This document shows positions 7,958 through 9,502 of a DNA stretch of 9,502 nt, in pieces (within the stretch, counting starts at the first letter, position 1; each line of letters begins with the position of its first letter). A program made the position numbers and the translations under genes. The DNA comes from an uncultured Ancrocorticia sp. (GTDB lineage: Bacteria > Actinomycetota > Actinomycetes > Actinomycetales > Actinomycetaceae). A model generated the notes under the pieces. The model was given only the letters and a program-made list of their open reading frames with translations. It did no database searches and was not told the origin of the DNA. The DNA lies in assembly GCA_905373325.1 (NCBI GenBank), contig CAJPTB010000048.1, forward strand, positions 1 through 9,502, read 5' to 3'.

Positions 7958-8851
7958 ATGGCTTCACGAAACACCCCGGGGATGATGAATTCGCCCTACA
8001 TGACGAAGCAGCAGAGGCAGCAGCAGGCCCGCGAGAAAGCCCGCCTTCTCCAGCAGGCGGAGGCGAAACGCGCCAAGCGCACGCGCTTGCTCGTGGCGTT
8101 GGGCAGCTCCTTTGCTGTCATCCTCGTCGTCGCAGCCGTCGTCTTTGTCATCTGGAGCGGCACGAAGAAGGGAGAGGAGACGAAGCCGAAGGAAAGTCCA
8201 AGCGCGAACGTTTCGGCCGACGGCGTCATCTCCGTCGGGAAGGGCTCTTCCGAAGGCACAACTCGGGCGGGCGCGAAGAACGCCGGCAAACCGAGGGTTC
8301 GCATCTACTCCGACTACGCGTGCACCCACTGCAACGACCTCGAGAAGGAATACGGCAACAAGCTTGTGAACCTCGCTGGCAAAGGCGAGATAACCCTTGA
8401 GATTGTTCCCCTGTCGGTCCTCCAGCAAAAGTTCTCGGACGTAGCCAGTCAGGCCGACTATTACATCGCCGAAAAGGCTCCGCAGTACTACGCCGCTTTC
8501 CACACGAAGTACTTCGCCGACGTCTCCGCCCCGATCTTCGCCCGGCAGAAGGGCATTCCCTCGGAGTCGGAGCATAAGAAGGTCGCGCTCGACGTCGCAA
8601 AGAAGGTCGGCGTGCCCGACAACGTGCTCAAAGGCCTCAACAGCACCCTGAGCAAGAATCGCTACGGTCCTTTCCTCCAGCATGCGGCCAAGAAGTTCGC
8701 CGACGCCGGGCACCAAGGCACCCCGACCGTCACGATCAACGGGAAGAGGCTCGAGGACTGGACCGAGGGCAAGCTGCTGACCGAAGTTGAAAAAGTCGCC
8801 GGCCACAAGCTCGAGGCCTCCGACGCCGAACCGGCGACGCCGAAGGGCTGA
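7958..8851 (+). CDS. Membrane-anchored DsbA-like thiol-disulfide oxidoreductase
   Basis: Thioredoxin-fold protein of the DsbA/Thioredoxin_4 type, expected to form or rearrange disulfides in exported proteins outside the membrane. In 297 residues: a Gln/Lys/Arg-rich helical cytoplasmic N-terminus (about 15-43); one transmembrane helix (44-66, LLVALGSSFAVILVVAAVVF core); a Lys/Ser-rich linker (67-112); and a thioredoxin-like domain with active-site CTHC (122-125) after the strand VRIYSDYA, an inserted helical region, and the cis-proline loop GTPT (254-257, Pro256). The basic N-side predicts N-in, domain outside. No cleavage site is evident, so it is probably a tethered protein. The start at ATG 7958 is chosen from the TACAAT box 7 nt upstream. 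A strong terminator follows 50 bp after the stop. No DsbB or VKOR partner gene is in the window, so oxidase versus isomerase activity cannot be assigned. Confidence 0.9.
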   Translation: MASRNTPGMMNSPYMTKQQRQQQAREKARLLQQAEAKRAKRTRLLVALGSSFAVILVVAAVVFVIWSGTKKGEETKPKESPSANVSADGVISVGKGSSEGTTRAGAKNAGKPRVRIYSDYACTHCNDLEKEYGNKLVNLAGKGEITLEIVPLSVLQQKFSDVASQADYYIAEKAPQYYAAFHTKYFADVSAPIFARQKGIPSESEHKKVALDVAKKVGVPDNVLKGLNSTLSKNRYGPFLQHAAKKFADAGHQGTPTVTINGKRLEDWTEGKLLTEVEKVAGHKLEASDAEPATPKG

Positions 8852-8901
8852 CAAGCAGTCTCCGGCAGGGCCGGCCCGCGGCTCTTCTAACCAATGCATA
8901 G

Positions 8902-8934
8902 GGCGGGGCGACGTGTGACGTCGCCCCGCCTTTC
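8902..8934 (+). terminator. Strong terminator of the DsbA-like gene
   Basis: GGCGGGGCGACG (8902-8913) and CGTCGCCCCGCC (8919-8930) form a perfect 12-bp stem with a TGTGA loop, followed by TTTCC. It lies 50 bp downstream of the stop. Confidence 0.88.
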
Positions 8935-9004
8935 CACGCCCTGGCGCGGCGGCGTCGCTGTGAGCGCACTTCGGCCGGACGTCTCCTTAAGGGAGCGTTC
9001 CGGC

Positions 9005-9033
9005 TTGGGTAAACTGCCTGCGTCTGGCAAGAT
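9005..9033 (+). promoter_or_regulatory. Promoter of the tRNA-Thr gene
   Basis: TTGGGT (9005-9010) and CAAGAT (9028-9033) are separated by 17 nt and resemble the -35/-10 pair of a housekeeping sigma promoter. Transcription would start near 9040, leaving a leader of about 23 nt. That leader contains a small hairpin CGCTC/GAGCG (9045-9057) before the tRNA 5' end. Confidence 0.5.
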
Positions 9034-9062
9034 AGAGGGGCGTTCGCTCCGGGAGCGTCCGC

Positions 9063-9135
9063 GCCACCTTAGCTCAGTTGGTAGAGCACCCGCCTTGTAA
9101 GCGGACGGTCAAGGGTTCGAGTCCCTTAGGTGGCT
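9063..9135 (+). tRNA. tRNA-Thr, anticodon TGT
   Basis: A 73-nt cloverleaf reading ACA codons. The acceptor GCCACCT (9063-9069) pairs with AGGTGGC (9128-9134), discriminator T9135. D stem GCTC/GAGC with loop AGTTGGTA. Anticodon loop CTTGTAA with TGT at 9096-9098, stem CCCGC/GCGGA with a C-A mismatch at the top pair (27-43). T arm AAGGG-TTCGAGT-CCCTT. The 3' CCA is not encoded (CAC follows) and must be added enzymatically. Confidence 0.97.
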
Positions 9136-9168
9136 CACACTCTCTTGAGCCTCTTGTCTGTGACCTTA

Positions 9169-9201
9169 CGCCCTCGGGCGGTTCACGCCGCTGCGGCTTT
9201 T
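9169..9201 (+). terminator. Weak double-hairpin terminator candidate for the tRNA
   Basis: Two short hairpins occur in tandem: CGCC-CTCG-GGCG (9169-9180, as CGCCC/GGGCG) and GCCG-CTG-CGGC (9187-9197). The second is followed by TTTT (9198-9201). Stems are short, so confidence is low. Confidence 0.35.
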
Positions 9202-9298
9202 CAATCTCGTACGCGGTTGCAGTCTGCCTTTCAATCTCGTACGCGGTTGCAGTCTGTCCTTCAATCTCATGAGCGGTTGCAGCCTCTCAATCTCTCGG
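9201..9298. repeat. 30-bp direct tandem repeat, three units plus a remnant
   Basis: Units at 9201-9230, 9231-9260 and 9261-9290 begin with TCAATCTC and share GCGGTTGCAG. Units 1 and 2 differ at two positions; unit 3 diverges around CGTACG and at its end. A partial TCAATCTC recurs at 9287-9294, out of phase by 4 bp. The 11-bp core CGTACGCGGTT recurs inverted at 9335-9345. There are no spacers, so it is not CRISPR. Confidence 0.85.
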
Positions 9299-9427
9299 AT
9301 CCGTCCCTGCGCGGATAGGGCCGCGGGAGGCTCAAACCGCGTACGCCTCGTTCGCAATGCCCGGGGCGGAGGGGGAATCGTGACGAAATCCGCCTCTCGC
9401 AGTATGGGTTTACACGGTCTCCTAGTT

Positions 9428-9433
9428 TAAGAT
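9428..9433 (+). promoter_or_regulatory. Candidate -10 box for the gene beyond the window
   Basis: TAAGAT fits TANNNT and would start transcription near 9440, right before the hairpins at 9441-9484. TAGTTT (9423-9428) is an alternative. No -35 at correct spacing is convincing; TTTACA (9409-9414) is too close. Confidence 0.35.
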
Positions 9434-9440
9434 TGAATTA

Positions 9441-9484
9441 CGAGCCGGAAGTCACGCACCGGCTCGGCAAACCGACACCGGTGC
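9441..9484 (+). promoter_or_regulatory. Two mutually exclusive hairpins in a putative 5' leader
   Basis: Hairpin A pairs CGAGCCGG (9441-9448) with CCGGCTCG (9459-9466), 8 bp, 10-nt loop. Hairpin B pairs GCACCGG (9456-9462) with CCGGTGC (9478-9484) and internally TCGG (9464-9467) with CCGA (9472-9475) around a CAAA loop. They share 9459-9466, so only one can form. B ends 10 nt before the Shine-Dalgarno. This resembles a switchable leader, but no known riboswitch class is recognised. Confidence 0.5.
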
Positions 9485-9494
9485 AGAAAACGTC

Positions 9495-9502
9495 GGAGGA
9501 GA
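9495..9502 (+). promoter_or_regulatory. Shine-Dalgarno at the window edge
   Basis: GGAGGAGA is a near-perfect ribosome-binding sequence. Its position at the last bases implies a start codon within a few bases past the window on the plus strand. Confidence 0.6.

Larger units (their letters stand above)
9136..9502. other. Non-coding region after the tRNA, leading to a gene beyond the window
   Basis: 367 bp without a credible gene. Open frames across 9078-9357 exist only because a 30-bp (10-codon) repeat lacks stops. It contains a weak terminator, a 30-bp tandem repeat, an unassigned stretch (9300-9400), then a candidate promoter, competing hairpins and a Shine-Dalgarno at the edge. Confidence 0.7.

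Noticed and set aside
9201..9298. CRISPR-like repeats (units begin TTTCAATC)
   Set aside because: Units abut with no unique spacers, the third has decayed, and no cas gene is present. They are simple tandem repeats.
9078..9357. Small proteins read through the 30-bp repeat in several frames of both strands
   Set aside because: A 30-bp unit keeps any stop-free frame open. The frames start inside the tRNA or lack a ribosome site, and no frame is favoured.
9063..9502. tRNA-borne attachment site of an integrated element
   Set aside because: No copy of the tRNA 3' end recurs downstream in the window, and no integrase or phage gene is present.

Overview
The window comes from a high-GC Gram-positive bacterium (Actinomycetota). 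The evidence is strong G/C preference at third codon positions, a lysC-asd operon with an ATGA overlap, an MsiK/UgpC-type ABC ATPase beside a DUF4032 gene, a PknB-like membrane kinase, and promoters with only a TANNNT -10 box placed directly before a start codon (leaderless type). A lineage near Actinomycetaceae/Micrococcales is a guess; the sequence does not fix it.

Layout. 1-2135 (+): the 3' part of aspartokinase lysC, which probably also contains an internal start for the beta subunit, translationally coupled to asd (aspartate-semialdehyde dehydrogenase). These are the first and second steps of the aspartate pathway to Lys/Thr/Met/diaminopimelate. 2136-2444: intergenic region between convergent genes, with a degenerate 17-bp tandem repeat running into a perfect 18-bp-stem terminator. 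2445-3908 (-): DUF4032 protein with residues resembling a kinase/phosphotransferase active site, hexapeptide repeats and an acidic tail. 3909-4081: AT-rich spacer. 4082-5236 (-): MsiK/UgpC-like sugar-import ATPase. 5237-5503: divergent regulatory region with a terminator-like hairpin. 5504-7828 (+): membrane-anchored Ser/Thr kinase whose linker carries ten TE(V/I)(L/I) motifs. 7958-8851 (+): membrane-anchored DsbA-like thiol oxidoreductase, followed by a strong terminator. 9063-9135 (+): tRNA-Thr(TGT). 9136-9502: non-coding, with a 30-bp tandem repeat and then a candidate promoter, two mutually exclusive hairpins and a Shine-Dalgarno at the very edge. It looks like the regulated leader of a gene starting just beyond the window.

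How the genes relate. The lysC-asd pair is an ordinary biosynthetic operon. The middle block combines an ATPase expected to energise several sugar importers, a DUF4032 protein with a kinase-like signature, a transmembrane Ser/Thr kinase and an extracytoplasmic thioredoxin-fold protein. No operon joins all four, since their directions differ. The most interesting signal is the multivalent pThr-x-x-Leu-like array in the kinase linker, which resembles an auto-phosphorylated docking platform for FHA-domain proteins. This is inference, not demonstrated. I saw no mobile element, CRISPR array or phage gene.
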